64,000 nucleotides of DNA. Source: Choanephora cucurbitarum. Lineage: Eukaryota > Mucoromycota > Mucoromycetes > Mucorales > Choanephoraceae. The notes under the pieces were generated by a model, which worked only from the letters and a program-made list of their open reading frames with translations, searched no databases and was not told the origin of the DNA. This document shows, one piece after another, positions 36,260-46,778 of this stretch. Position 1 is the stretch's first letter, and each line of letters begins with the position of its first letter. The DNA is taken from the NCBI GenBank assembly GCA_025331435.1, contig JAIWNI010000049.1, forward strand, positions 156,467 to 220,466, written 5' to 3'. Both the position numbers and the translations under genes were made by a program.

Positions 36260-36764
36260 GTTGTCTATGCTAGGAATAAAAAGAAGACTAACATTAAGCA
36301 AAGAAAAAGAAAAACATTCAAATAGGAAAAGAAAGATAGAAACCAAAAAAAAAGCCAAAAAAAACCTCGAGGCTACGGAACTCGAAATTTAGATAAGCAA
36401 ACTACTATCGTCTGGCTTGGTCAGAGAAATGTTTAGTTCTTGCCCAGCATTCCTCATAAGTCAAGCCAAACATAGATGATGATGCTTGTTAGAGGTTTTG
36501 GCTTAGATCTTCAACTGATGAAATTAATGTATTCTTTCTGCCTTCTCTGGAACCAACTGTCTGAGACTTAGGAATATGCTTTGGATCAGATTGGTAAAAA
36601 GAAACAGACTTGCTCTTTTTGCAAACGAAAAGGAAACAACGATTTATGTTTAAAGACATGTGTTTGTTGTAACCTCTCATTCTGGATTACATAGTGAGAG
36701 TTTGTTCCGTTTAATATATTCTTCAAGTGTTTCAGGTTTTCTACTCAGTAAAACTTTGATAATA
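36260..36764. promoter_or_regulatory. Upstream region of the CorA gene
   Basis: About 500 bp between the CorA ATG and the hairpin MITE, probably the promoter. No further motif is assigned. Confidence 0.35.
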
Positions 36765-37176
36765 CACTGTAAAAAAAGAAAAGGTCTTTTAAAGGCTAAA
36801 AAAACCTTCTCCATCAGGTTTTTGTGACCAAATCGCAGGCTTTTCAAAGGTCATTTTTGCTGATTTTTTGAAATTAAACCAATCACGAAAGTTTTTCTTC
36901 TTAACCTTTAAAGACAAAGGCTAATTAGAGGTTTTTTGAAGGTTTTTTATCGGCTTTTTAAAATTGTGGTTCTTTACGGAGATTCAAAGTCCAAAGAACC
37001 CTCCAAAAACCTCTAATTAGCCTTTGTCTTTAAAGGTTAAGAAGAAAAACTTTCGTGATTGGTTTAATTTCAAAAAATCAGCAAAAATGACCTTTGAAAA
37101 GCCTGTGATTTGGTCACAAAAACCTGATGGAGAAGGTTTTTTTAGCCTTTAAAAGACCTTTTCTTTTTTTACAGTG
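36765..37176. mobile_element. CACTA-derived hairpin MITE, 412 bp
   Basis: Begins CACTGTAAAAAAAG and ends TTTTTTTACAGTG, with ATA duplicated on both sides (36762-36764 and 37177-37179). The arms (about 36765-36944 and 36998-37176) are nearly perfect inverted copies of about 178 bp with a single visible mismatch and a short loop. The CACTG termini, 3-bp target duplication and internal AAAGG motifs match the autonomous CACTA at 56916-61831. No coding capacity. Confidence 0.9.
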
Positions 37177-38523
37177 ATAAGTGTAATTCTATATCAGTCA
37201 ATGTAGCTGAGTGAATCTGAAAGGAATGCAGAAAATTCAAATAGTAAACTAAACCTCATAGGCTTTTAGCACCTTTCATTGATTGAAACTTCATTGAAAG
37301 CAATCAGCTGGTCGAGTGCTCGAAAAAATATAACAGCACTTTCTCGGTTTGAAACAACATCAACTCAAGGTATAGACTGATTCATTATGTTTCTGATTAT
37401 CGTCTTAAAGAAGAATAGCGATTGCTGATTCAGTATTATCTATCAATTGGGCCTTAATAGTATTCCGGTGCAATGGCCTCTCGCGAAATACTAGTCTTGA
37501 TATCATATAACCAAAGTATGATGGAAATCAAGCGGCTTAAACGCTAAATAATTGCAATTTCTGTTTACTTCAGAGTTTTATAAAAGGATTTTCATTTGCA
37601 TCAACAAACAGATCTTGACTGGAGTGTATGATAACTTATGTTTACAGCTGCAAAGGAGAGAACAACCATCTGTTGTATACCAGCATCGTACACAAAGTTG
37701 GCAGTAGTCTATTGACTTCTATAAATTTATAGTTTACGCCCAAGAAAGCATGGCCTTTCAATCATCCTTATAGATGATACGAATCATCATAGTTACCACA
37801 ATTTCAATGCGACGGCTTTTGCCGAAGAAATGTGATTGTATTTTGTTTCGATCACGAGTAAGCAATGTCACTTGAACGTTGTTGACCAAAAGATCTTTTA
37901 CTGCTCTAAAACAAATTTTGACTATACCATCAATAACCAAGATGCGTTCGTCAGAAGATGCCATTACTAGTGTGCTTTTTGTTCAAGAAGTCAATTAGAT
38001 AAAAAAAGAAGAAGACAACCACTGTATTTATATCGCTATTTGCAAAGAAAGTACAACGGATAAAATACAACCAGTTTCTTTGATTAATCTTACAAAAATA
38101 AGACTGAAACTAGTCCCGCTTTTGCTTCTACTTTTAACTTAAACTATTAGCCAAAAAGGAAAGAAAGGCAGGTCAAACTAACGAACAATGGAAGTCCATC
38201 AGAATTCGGATCAGTTTCCTAAAAGCCTCATTATTAAATCAGCTGAAGGATTTCGCTAGAGAGAGGTACTAAAGAGAAAAAACACTTCTGATGGGTTTGG
38301 TTCAGCAAGTTCAGACGGTGTTTTGATTTGAGCAACAAGCATCTGAAGTTTAAGCGTTGAAAAATAAAAGCGAGCTCTCGAAACTCATGAAGTATTGCTG
38401 AAAAATCAGATATCAATAATGAAATTGATATGCAAAATAATAAAACCAGTCTGTAACTATTCTTATTTTATATTCATACATATTCGACTAACTTTTTAAA
38501 GCCAAATTAGCTTGATTTATCCA
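37177..38523. other. Mostly non-coding, with a possible gene remnant
   Basis: Contains one short frame with weak dehydrogenase resemblance (listed separately). Otherwise AT-rich DNA with no supported feature. Confidence 0.35.
37758..37964 (-). pseudogene. Possible N-terminal fragment of a Rossmann-fold dehydrogenase
   Basis: 68 codons starting MASSDERILVIDGI and continuing VKDLLVNNVQVTLLTRDRNK. The spacing of beta strand, turn, helix (ending VKDLL) and second strand (VQVTLLTR) is that of saccharopine-dehydrogenase-like Rossmann N-termini. The glycine-rich turn is absent and the frame soon ends. It may be a decayed duplicate; no downstream continuation was found. Confidence 0.3.
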
Positions 38524-41500
38524 TTAATCTCTTCTAGCGATAGCTTTAGCGCGGTTATCAGCGAACAAAGATTTGGTCACCTTTTCAATTGCATAAGCAA
38601 TGCCAAAATCAAGAATCATGCATAATGTTAATTTATAACGGAACTAGAAACAAAAGCAAGAAAAACGTAAGAAATGTGTTACAATACATGGATACAAAAA
38701 AAGAGTGAGAAAAACTTACAGTGCCAGGAAATCGAACAAGTTTAAGTTGGTCATTAACTTCAGGCCAAAGCTCAGTAGCACCAGCCAAGGCAATACCACC
38801 AACGGACATCAAACCATAATACAAGGCCTTGTTATCTTGAATACGTTCACGGAATGGATAGCCCTATCAATTATGAGTAAGTTCAAGCTGAAGTTAATGA
38901 AAATAGAAAAGTAATCAAAGTATACCTGATAATTAATAGCAAAAGTGGAGACTTGCATAGATAATTGGATCAAATAAACAGCACTGTTCAACAAGCTTGG
39001 CTCAAATTCACCTTCCAAATCAACTTCTTTTGGTCTAGAATATAAAACAAGTAAATACATCTATCTTCCAAATTTCACACACAAAACGGAACTTACGGTT
39101 CGAGAGATTTAGCTACAGCGTTGATATAAACAAGTGAGATAATATGAATAGCAAATTGACCCAAAACAGACAAAATGATATAAGGGTTGAAGATGTTAGG
39201 TTGGGGACGCTCTTTAGATAACTTTTGCAAGGGTTTGCCTCGAGAAATACAAAGGAAACAGACGGCCATCAGCATACCAGAGATAGTAACTTGAAGATCG
39301 CCAAACTTTATGCCGTCCAAGTACAAAACAGACAAACTGTAAGCAGAAATCAAACAATTCAAAGCCAAGATTTTATACATTTGAATAGTGGCTACAAGAG
39401 TACAACGGCCTTGGCGAATGATGTTGTTGATTGAAGTTACGTTGCGAAGCTTAGAAGTGAAAGGCGCAGCTACAGAAGCATCACCGAATTTAATAGTAGG
39501 AGGTTCTTCCATGTCCATGCCTTCCATAATCTTTTGAGTAGCTTCTTCAATCTTCTTCTTTTGCTCCAGTTGGCGTTGTTGAGCAGGGGTCAAGTTCTGA
39601 GTCTGTTGACGGTTCAATTGAGCGGCATATTCAGGATAAAGATGAGCAATAGCGGGAGGAGGAGGAGGAGAAGGCTGATTGAAGCGGGCAGAAATACTCT
39701 TTTGTTGCTCATACATGGCTTTCATACGTTCAATACGTTGACGTTCAGCAATCTTTTGCAGATCTTCAGGTGTACCATCCAAGAGAGCTACACCAATATG
39801 TGCTTGTTTCAAAGCTCCCACATCATTTGTACCATCGCCAGCCATTAAGGTGGTATAACCGAGATCTTTTAGGCCTGTCAAGAGATATTCTTTTTGAGAA
39901 GGAGAAACACGAGCATAAACCCAGGTGTGTTCCAGTATGACATTCATGTTATCTTTTTGAAGCATAAATTGTGACATTGCTGAGCCTGTTAAGCAAAGGT
40001 CATGCTTCTTTAACAACTCCTTGTCTAATGGTTCAGAGGGGTCAACCTCGATACGGTAGCTTTCATCAATTGAATGGAATACAACCTTGTTATCTTTGCG
40101 ACTTTCGTCACGGTCAACAATCAAAACATCTCGCTCAACAATAGCTACTTCGCGGGCAACAGCACATGCAGTCAATGGATTATCACCAGTGATCATAATG
40201 CAACGGTGTGATGATTCATTTAGTTCCTTCAATGCTTCAATAGCATCCTCCTTTAAGGGGCAAGTAAACACAATGAATCCAGCAAAGACTAAATCAGATT
40301 CAACTGATTCACGAGTGAGGTCATTGATCTGAGCAGCAGAGAGAGTGCGATCTAGTACTTTGTAGCCAAGAGCTAATACTCTGCTACCTTTACGAGTAAA
40401 ATGGCGATAGGTATCTACGTATCCTTCAGGAATTGTCTTGTACATTGTCTTCAATGTTTCGGGTGCACCCTTAACAGCAATAAAAGTTTGTTGCTTTTGA
40501 GATTGACTTAAAATAGAAACTGAGGATTGACGCTTCAAGGCAGAGCTGAATTGATAACGGCGACGGATTTGAAGGCTTGCTGTTTGATTAATCTTTGGCT
40601 TAACAACATCATTAGCACCCAATTCCCATTCCAAAGCCTTTAAAGTTTCCTTCTCCATAGGATCGCCAACAATACCATCCTCTAGTTGAACCAATGCATG
40701 GGCACTAGCCAATACCCAACGTGTAGTATCAGGCACTTCTGTGGCTTTAGCTAATTTGGTAGGAGGTCTAGAATCACTATAAACAGAACAGCAATTAGTC
40801 TTGTACTTGCCTCTGTATGTAGCACAACTTACTCAGAAAAAGCGACACCTTCAAAAACAAGATCTTCACCAGTCAAAGTGCCTGTCTTGTCAAAACAACA
40901 AACATCAACACGACCAGCATAAGGGATACGGAAGGGTTCAGTACAGAAAATGGCAAATCTAGATAGGGCAACCAAACTACTGTTGACGGCTAAACTGAGT
41001 TCCATTGGTAATTCAGGAGGAACAACAGAAGTAATAATAAGAATACAATCAAGCAAAAGCTTGGATCTCTTACGATCGTTCTTGATACCTTCCGTCCAAA
41101 CATAGCCTGAGGCAGCAATGGCAAAGATGAGCAAGAAAAGAATAAAGAGCAAGGCTTCAAAATTGTTGGCAGAAACACGCTCAGTAGAGAAGATCATAGT
41201 ACGCACAAGTTCACCTTGAGAAGTACCAAAACCAGTACGAGCAACAACACAGACACAGCCATCATCTGGAGGTGTATCTGATTTGGATGTAGTTACTTGA
41301 AGCACTTTAGTGCCACCAAAAAGAACGTTCAATTTGTCTGCAACGTTCATGTCAAATTCATCATCAGGATCTCTTAAGGCAATGGATTCCTATAAGCAAA
41401 ACAAAAATTCAGTTTCTTGCTTTATTCTTTTCCAGATGATAAAATTACCTTCAATAAAGGTGTGGATTCACCAGAAAGCATTGCTTCGTTAACAATACAA

Positions 41501-42631
41501 GAACCATCAGCAATAACTAAATCACAAGGAACACCTTGATCCTCTTTTGTGCGTACAATGGAAACAACATCACCGGGCAACAACTCGTCACTTTGGATTT
41601 GGATCCATTTCTTTTCACGCTTGACATACACAGGGTAAGGCTTTTGATTCATACCACGGAACTCACCAATAGTGCGAAGGCGCTGATAGACTACAGTACA
41701 CTCAAAGACAACCAACATGAAAAGAGTAAAAAGAGAATAATACCAATATTCATCAAGACACCAAAGACCTACACAGAAGATTTGGAATACAAAGAAAGGA
41801 GCAACAGCATGTTCTTTAAATAATTCGGTAAATGTTGGCAAAGGAATCTCAAACCTAAACCAAGTTAGCAGAAAGCCATTTTACTAGACAGAAACTTACT
41901 TGTTAAGTCCATATGAATGAGTAAGGGATTCAATTTCTTTCTTAGTAGCCAGACCTTTGGTGTTCTGGTAGGATCTAACAGTGTGGTTTGTATCGGCAGG
42001 GTACAACAATGTTTGAAATTGCTTTCTGTCAGTGTTGTAAATGAACTTCTTCTGCTGGAACAAGAAAGAGATTTCGTGTTCTCCAGTGACGATGGACTAA
42101 AAAAAGAATCGACTTAACACATCTGCCTTAATTGTTTTTTTTTCTGTTTACCTTGCTATGTTCAAGTGGCACAAGCGATCCCTTACCCTGATAGCGGAAG
42201 GGCACAATCTTGATAATGGTAGCCTTTTTGGGATCAGTTTCCTAAAAGCATCTTTAAGTCAATCTCAAATAAAAAGCATCAAAACATATATAAAAAATCC
42301 CTTTACCTTCACACAAGTGAAAAGAGCCTTCAAGTCCACACTCCATTGGCAAACTAAGAAAGTCATCGCATGTAAAGTGATAATGCTACCCAAGGCAACG
42401 AATGTCCACTCTTCAGAACCGAGATAGGTATCATACTGCGTAAAATATACGTAGCCAAATACAGGATAAAACATGCTTACAAATGGCCAAATATATAAGT
42501 GCCAGTGCTTAGGCAACGGTCTATAAAGGGCAGCTGAAGCCACTCTTTCAGACTGAACAAGCATTTGCGTCCTATGTATATATGTATGTGATCAATTCAA
42601 GTCACATGCAGATGGCAAGTGAAACTTACAT
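38524..42631 (-). CDS. SPF1: P5A-type ATPase, Spf1/ATP13A1 family
   Basis: About ten exons with GT-AG junctions give roughly 1190 aa, near the 1215 aa of yeast Spf1. Motifs in order: N-terminal hydrophobic helices ([19 protein letters not shown]); actuator loop [10 protein letters not shown]; the P5 membrane signature [13 protein letters not shown]; phosphorylation site [11 protein letters not shown]; nucleotide site KGAPETL; hinge [22 protein letters not shown]; six C-terminal helices. PPELP is diagnostic of P5A pumps, which sit in the ER membrane and extract mis-inserted transmembrane helices. The first exon may contribute only AT of the start codon (42631-42630), spliced to G at 42571; the alternative start is the ATG at 42564. 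A decayed Helentron-like element lies about 270 bp upstream. Confidence 0.93.
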
Positions 42632-42905
42632 TTTGCAAAGACTTGGATTTGTCTATAAACAGAAATAGAAGAATGGAAAGCAGAAGAAGGAAAAATTAGA
42701 TACCGCGTCAATGGTATCAATCTGGGTGTAAATTGCTTGGTCTGTCGCAGGTACAACTATGTTAGACAGATACTGGATACAAAAAAATGTTAAACAAATT
42801 TAGGCAACTCTTCCTTGACCAATCGAAAAGAATAAAAGCAGACAAGGCATTTTTTGAAAAAGTACTAGTCGGGCGTTTTAGACATCAATGTGACTCTTTA
42901 TTCAC

Positions 42906-43538
42906 TTATGCACTAAACTTTATGTACAGTGGATCATGATAAGAGGTGAACGAAATATACCTTCCTGACTCATGTTCAGGAATGTTGGTAAAGATGTTGT
43001 CTATGAAAGAGCTACCTCTTGTGGTACTTTTGATTTTTTCGTTGAGATTGTAAATCAAGCCATGATCATCAAAAAGCATTTTTATGCTGTTATTGTTTGC
43101 AGTAAAGTCTGAGTTAAAGTCACCTGCAATGATCCGAGTAGAAGCATTGACTTGTAACAATTTTTTGATTTTGTCTATTGCCTTTTCTTTGTTGAAATTG
43201 GGAAAACAATAAATACATGCAATCGATGTTTCATCAACCATGAATGAAGATATCGACATTTTGTGATTTTTTTGATCTTGTATCATTGTTGCATATTTTG
43301 ATGATACACGTTTATCTTCAATCAGATGATTTTTGACAAAGCAGATACTACCATTTGCTTTAGGAGTTGTGCCTTGATTATCAACACGGGATATTTCTTC
43401 AAATCCAGAAAGTTTAAATTGGTGCGTTGATGTTGTCCATGTCTCACCGAGTAAAATAAAGTCAGCTACAAGATATGCTGTATCATTTATTATTTGATTC
43501 AAGTGGGCTTTTGAGCTTTGCACGTTATGATATATCAA
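42906..43538 (-). CDS. AP-endonuclease-like (EEP) domain ORF
   Basis: 210 codons with endonuclease/exonuclease/phosphatase motifs: YHNVQSSKAHLNQI, FILLGETW (catalytic Glu), IIAGDFNSDF, SFIDNIFTN (Asp) and the terminal SYHDPLYIKF (His-Asp). It follows the helicase after a stop at 43548-43550. The frame is open, yet no ATG context or partner is clear, so it is probably the 3' portion of the former helicase-endonuclease polyprotein. Many EEP proteins are LINE endonucleases, but there is no reverse transcriptase here. Confidence 0.7.
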   Translation of the reverse strand: MIYHNVQSSKAHLNQIINDTAYLVADFILLGETWTTSTHQFKLSGFEEISRVDNQGTTPKANGSICFVKNHLIEDKRVSSKYATMIQDQKNHKMSISSFMVDETSIACIYCFPNFNKEKAIDKIKKLLQVNASTRIIAGDFNSDFTANNNSIKMLFDDHGLIYNLNEKIKSTTRGSSFIDNIFTNIPEHESGRYISFTSYHDPLYIKFSA

Positions 43539-43547
43539 TTGAAATTC

Positions 43548-46010
43548 TTAACCAGAGTCTTTTTTGGCAAAATCTTTAGACGTGATTTCCAACTGAACAG
43601 TGTCTTGTCTTTCAAGCTCAAGTGCAATCGAACTTTTTGGGGCTGATGGCATCGTTGGCTTGAATTTGTTACCTATCAGATAAAGACCAGATGCCGAGGT
43701 TGCTCTTGAGCATGCTACGTACATTAATGACTTCTTTAATGATCTGCCGGTAAGATCTATTGCCACTTTTTGGTAGGTAGGTCCTTGACTCTTATGGATC
43801 GTTACTGCTTCAGAGATAGTTAAAGGAATTTGAGTTCTTTTTAAAGATAGGGCATTGTTGCTTCTACGATTTACTGTTCGAAAATAATAAATTTAATTGA
43901 AGTTTCACTATTACAAAGTAGATATGCTTACCTCTCACTATCAATGATACTGGATCAACTGGAGTCCAAGTAGCTGAGGTGGATGGATTGTTTTGCACAA
44001 TATCTCTGATAGCAGCACGTTTCTTCTTGCCACTATCAGCATCATCATTCAAAAGCCAGACTCTTATAGCTTTCTGGACAGGCTCAGACTGTCGAGAGGG
44101 CCGGTAATATCCAAATTCAATTTTTTGAGTGTACCAGTGGTTCCATTGATCAAGCCATCACTAGTATAAAGATTATTGGTAATCATATATTTCGCATCCA
44201 CTTTCAACATCAGCAATTCACGTAAACCCATTGTCTCATCAGCAGGAAGGTTTATGCTTCGGATTGCATCTAAATATCTTCTCTTTGTAGAAGCGTCAGC
44301 ATTAGCAGCTACTTGATTAAAGCAAGCAGACTCATACAGTGGTACCCCGATTTAAGCATAATATTTTTGTAAGCTTAATGTGTTATGTTTATAGTGATAT
44401 TCCATTCCAAACATAGTAAAAACTATAAAAGTACAATCAGAGCGCAGCATATTAAAGGAAATCGAAGCTTGCTTGCCAAATGCCCTATTTTCCATACAAG
44501 TATGATGCATGAAGCTTACATAAATATTATGCTTAAATCGGGGTACCACTGTAGCTTTCATCTTCAATAGTAGACAGAATGGTCGCATTGCAATGGTTTA
44601 CCGAATCGTTTGTGAGATACAACCTAACCACAGTCATCTCTATTGTCTTGTAAATCAATAGGTAATGAGGCAACCAATCTACCCTCAAAAAATGCAACAT
44701 CTGAAGGTGTCATTGCTCTAATAGCCATATTGTTTAACGCCTTTGCGAACAAAGCATCATCTCTTTGGCGCATGATTTCTGTTAATCTACAGACTTTAAA
44801 ACTGTGTCATATCTCTTGCATTCGAAAGGTAGAAGTTAACAGGTCAAGATCATCCGTAGGCTTGGCAAAGATGGACTGGCCCTTGACAGGAGGCAATTGT
44901 AGAAAATAGTCAAAAAGAATTACATGTCGGCCACCAAATGGTTGCTCAGAGTTAAATATGTCTCTTAAACGCTTATCAATCCATAAAAATACTCTCGATG
45001 ATATCATGCTAATCTCGTCAATTGTCACAACTTTTAGCTCAGCTAAAGCCACAGTCATTGAGAGCGAAATTTCAGGCGAGAGTTGATTTATATCAGACTG
45101 GTTGATTGGCAAAAGAAAAGCACAATGTATGGTCTGGCCTTTGATGTTAAATGCTGCCTTTCCAATGGGAACTATCAGCAGTATCTTAAGGCTGTTGTAA
45201 TCCCTATGAGAATCTTCATCATAGAACCTTACAAGTGCTTGATAAAAGGTCCTTGGTTAGAAGGCTCTTACCAGTATCTGCACCTCCAGTCACAAACAGT
45301 TTAAGTGGCATAGGGCCGTCAAAGCCATCAGTGTTATGCCTGATATGATCGATCACATGAATAAGAAATTCTTTTTACAGATTGTTCAATTTGCTGAGAA
45401 GATCAAGGAAATCAGACGAAGTTAAATTATCAGGTCGAATGTTTCTGTCTATCAAAGCGACTGATATTTCTTCAACCGTTTCTTTCACTTGAGCTACATG
45501 ATCTTCAACATCAAACTCACCAGCATTTATTCGGTTATCTTCAGAGTCAAGGTATAAGCGGAAATCTTGACTGTGAACATCTTCGATATCAGTATTTCCG
45601 TTTTTATTGCTAATAGGTTCAAGCTGTCAACTGCTTGCAATGAAAGGATTTGCTTTGAAATTATTCTGGCCTTCACCTGCGCTAACTTCTTCTTTGTTGT
45701 CTTTATTTTTAGTAGTTGCTCTTTGTTCGGCTTCAGCAAGTATATCTTCAATGGTCTCATATGCAATAACAGAAAATTCATTTCTGTTTGAAAGAATAAT
45801 CTCTCTATTTTCTTCGAATCTAGCAGCACAGTCTACATCTTCAAAATCATCCTTTTTGTTAAATCCGATAATTTTCAGAATAAGACAGAGAGAATTAATC
45901 AGACTAAAGATACTTTTTATTTACTTCAAAATATTGATCTTATTTATACTTTTCATGAAGATGCTAATTCAACTGAGATTGTAAAACTTTTAGAGACTAA
46001 TGATTAAAGA
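43548..46010 (-). pseudogene. Pif1-like helicase remnants
   Basis: Broken frames: 43548-43766 (C-terminal helicase motif), 44807-45112 (Walker B and motif III region), about 45120-45330 (Walker A, frame disturbed by stops), and 45340-46010 (N-terminal linker rich in Glu/Asn). Pieces are in the right order on one strand. Frame changes occur between them and a 215-bp MITE sits between the 44807 piece and the 43548 piece, so no full helicase can be made. Confidence 0.7.
44337..44551. mobile_element. 215-bp MITE with CAGTGGTACCCC termini
   Basis: Ends CAGTGGTACCCCGATTTAAG and its inverted copy, with TA on both sides (44335-44336 and 44552-44553). The TIR is about 40 bp with a few mismatches. The CAGT start and TA target fit the pogo/Tc1-mariner superfamily, but the TIR differs from the CAGTCAAACC family at 7677, 14432 and 24512. 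No coding capacity. Inserted into the helicase remnant. Confidence 0.88.
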
Positions 46011-46589
46011 TGTTATCAACAACAAATCGGACGAAAGGTCGATGGTGACAGTCTAGTAAAGAAGAGGTCCTTGTACAGGTTGATTGGACAACTGTATCTG
46101 AATCCCAGTAACTGGTAATCCATTGGTAGGATGTCAGTACTGACCTTGAATAAAGGTTTATCCAAGTTAATTGTTTTAAAGTAACAAGCTGAAGTCGAAA
46201 TAGAACTGATTGTTAAGTCATAAGTGGATAATCAAAGATCCGCACTGTATGAATACAACACTTTTCATTTCGCCAGGGGAAGTACAACATGAGAATCGAA
46301 TAGTAGTATACTGCAGGATTTTGATCCAGAGCCTACAAATGATAGCGAATAATTTCACAATGTTTTCGCTTTTTTATGTAGCCAACGCCATCATTCAAAG
46401 GAAAGAGATTGTTTCTTTCTTGAAGAACTTCTGCAACTTCATCATCATCAACATCATCGTCATTAGCATTTGTGTGATGATCTGACCTAATAAACTATAC
46501 ACCTTCATCTTCACATTTAAAATATCATATACATCTTTATCAGCTCAATCATTAATAAGGAAACATGACCCTGACATGTTTCCAAGAAC
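46011..46589. other. Non-coding spacer
   Basis: Between the helicase remnant and the second LINE. It contains a perfect 9-bp inverted repeat GGAAACATG/CATGTTTCC with a 7-nt loop (46559-46583), close to the LINE target. No gene seen. Confidence 0.4.
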
Positions 46590-46778
46590 AGAAATCATAA
46601 TCTTTTTTTTTTATAGGGGCACTAAGGTTCAATTTATTGAGTGCTTGCATGGCAAGTCACAACTATGTTTTTGGGTTTTGTAATTTTAAAATGTTTAGGT
46701 TATAGGTTTTTTGGGTTTTGATTGTGGTTAACTATGTACAAAAGAATAAAATAAGAAAATTATAAAGAAAATAAAATG

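Larger units (their letters stand above)
42906..46010 (-). mobile_element. Decayed Helentron-like element (Pif1 helicase plus endonuclease)
   Basis: Minus-strand pieces are collinear with a Pif1-type helicase: Walker A GGADTGKS near 45280, GKAAFNIKGQTIH near 45160, Walker B VVTIDEISMISSRVF, LQLPPVKG, and C-terminal LMYVACSRATSASGLYLIG. An AP-endonuclease-like domain follows. Several frameshifts and stops and an internal MITE show decay. A helicase followed by an endonuclease domain is the arrangement of Helentron/Helitron2 elements. I did not find the Rep domain or the termini, so classification is probable, not proven. Confidence 0.65.

Noticed and set aside
42850..42900. CTAGT as Helitron 3' end near GCCCGACTAGTAC
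   Set aside because: No stem-loop at the required distance and the motif is too short to support a terminus.
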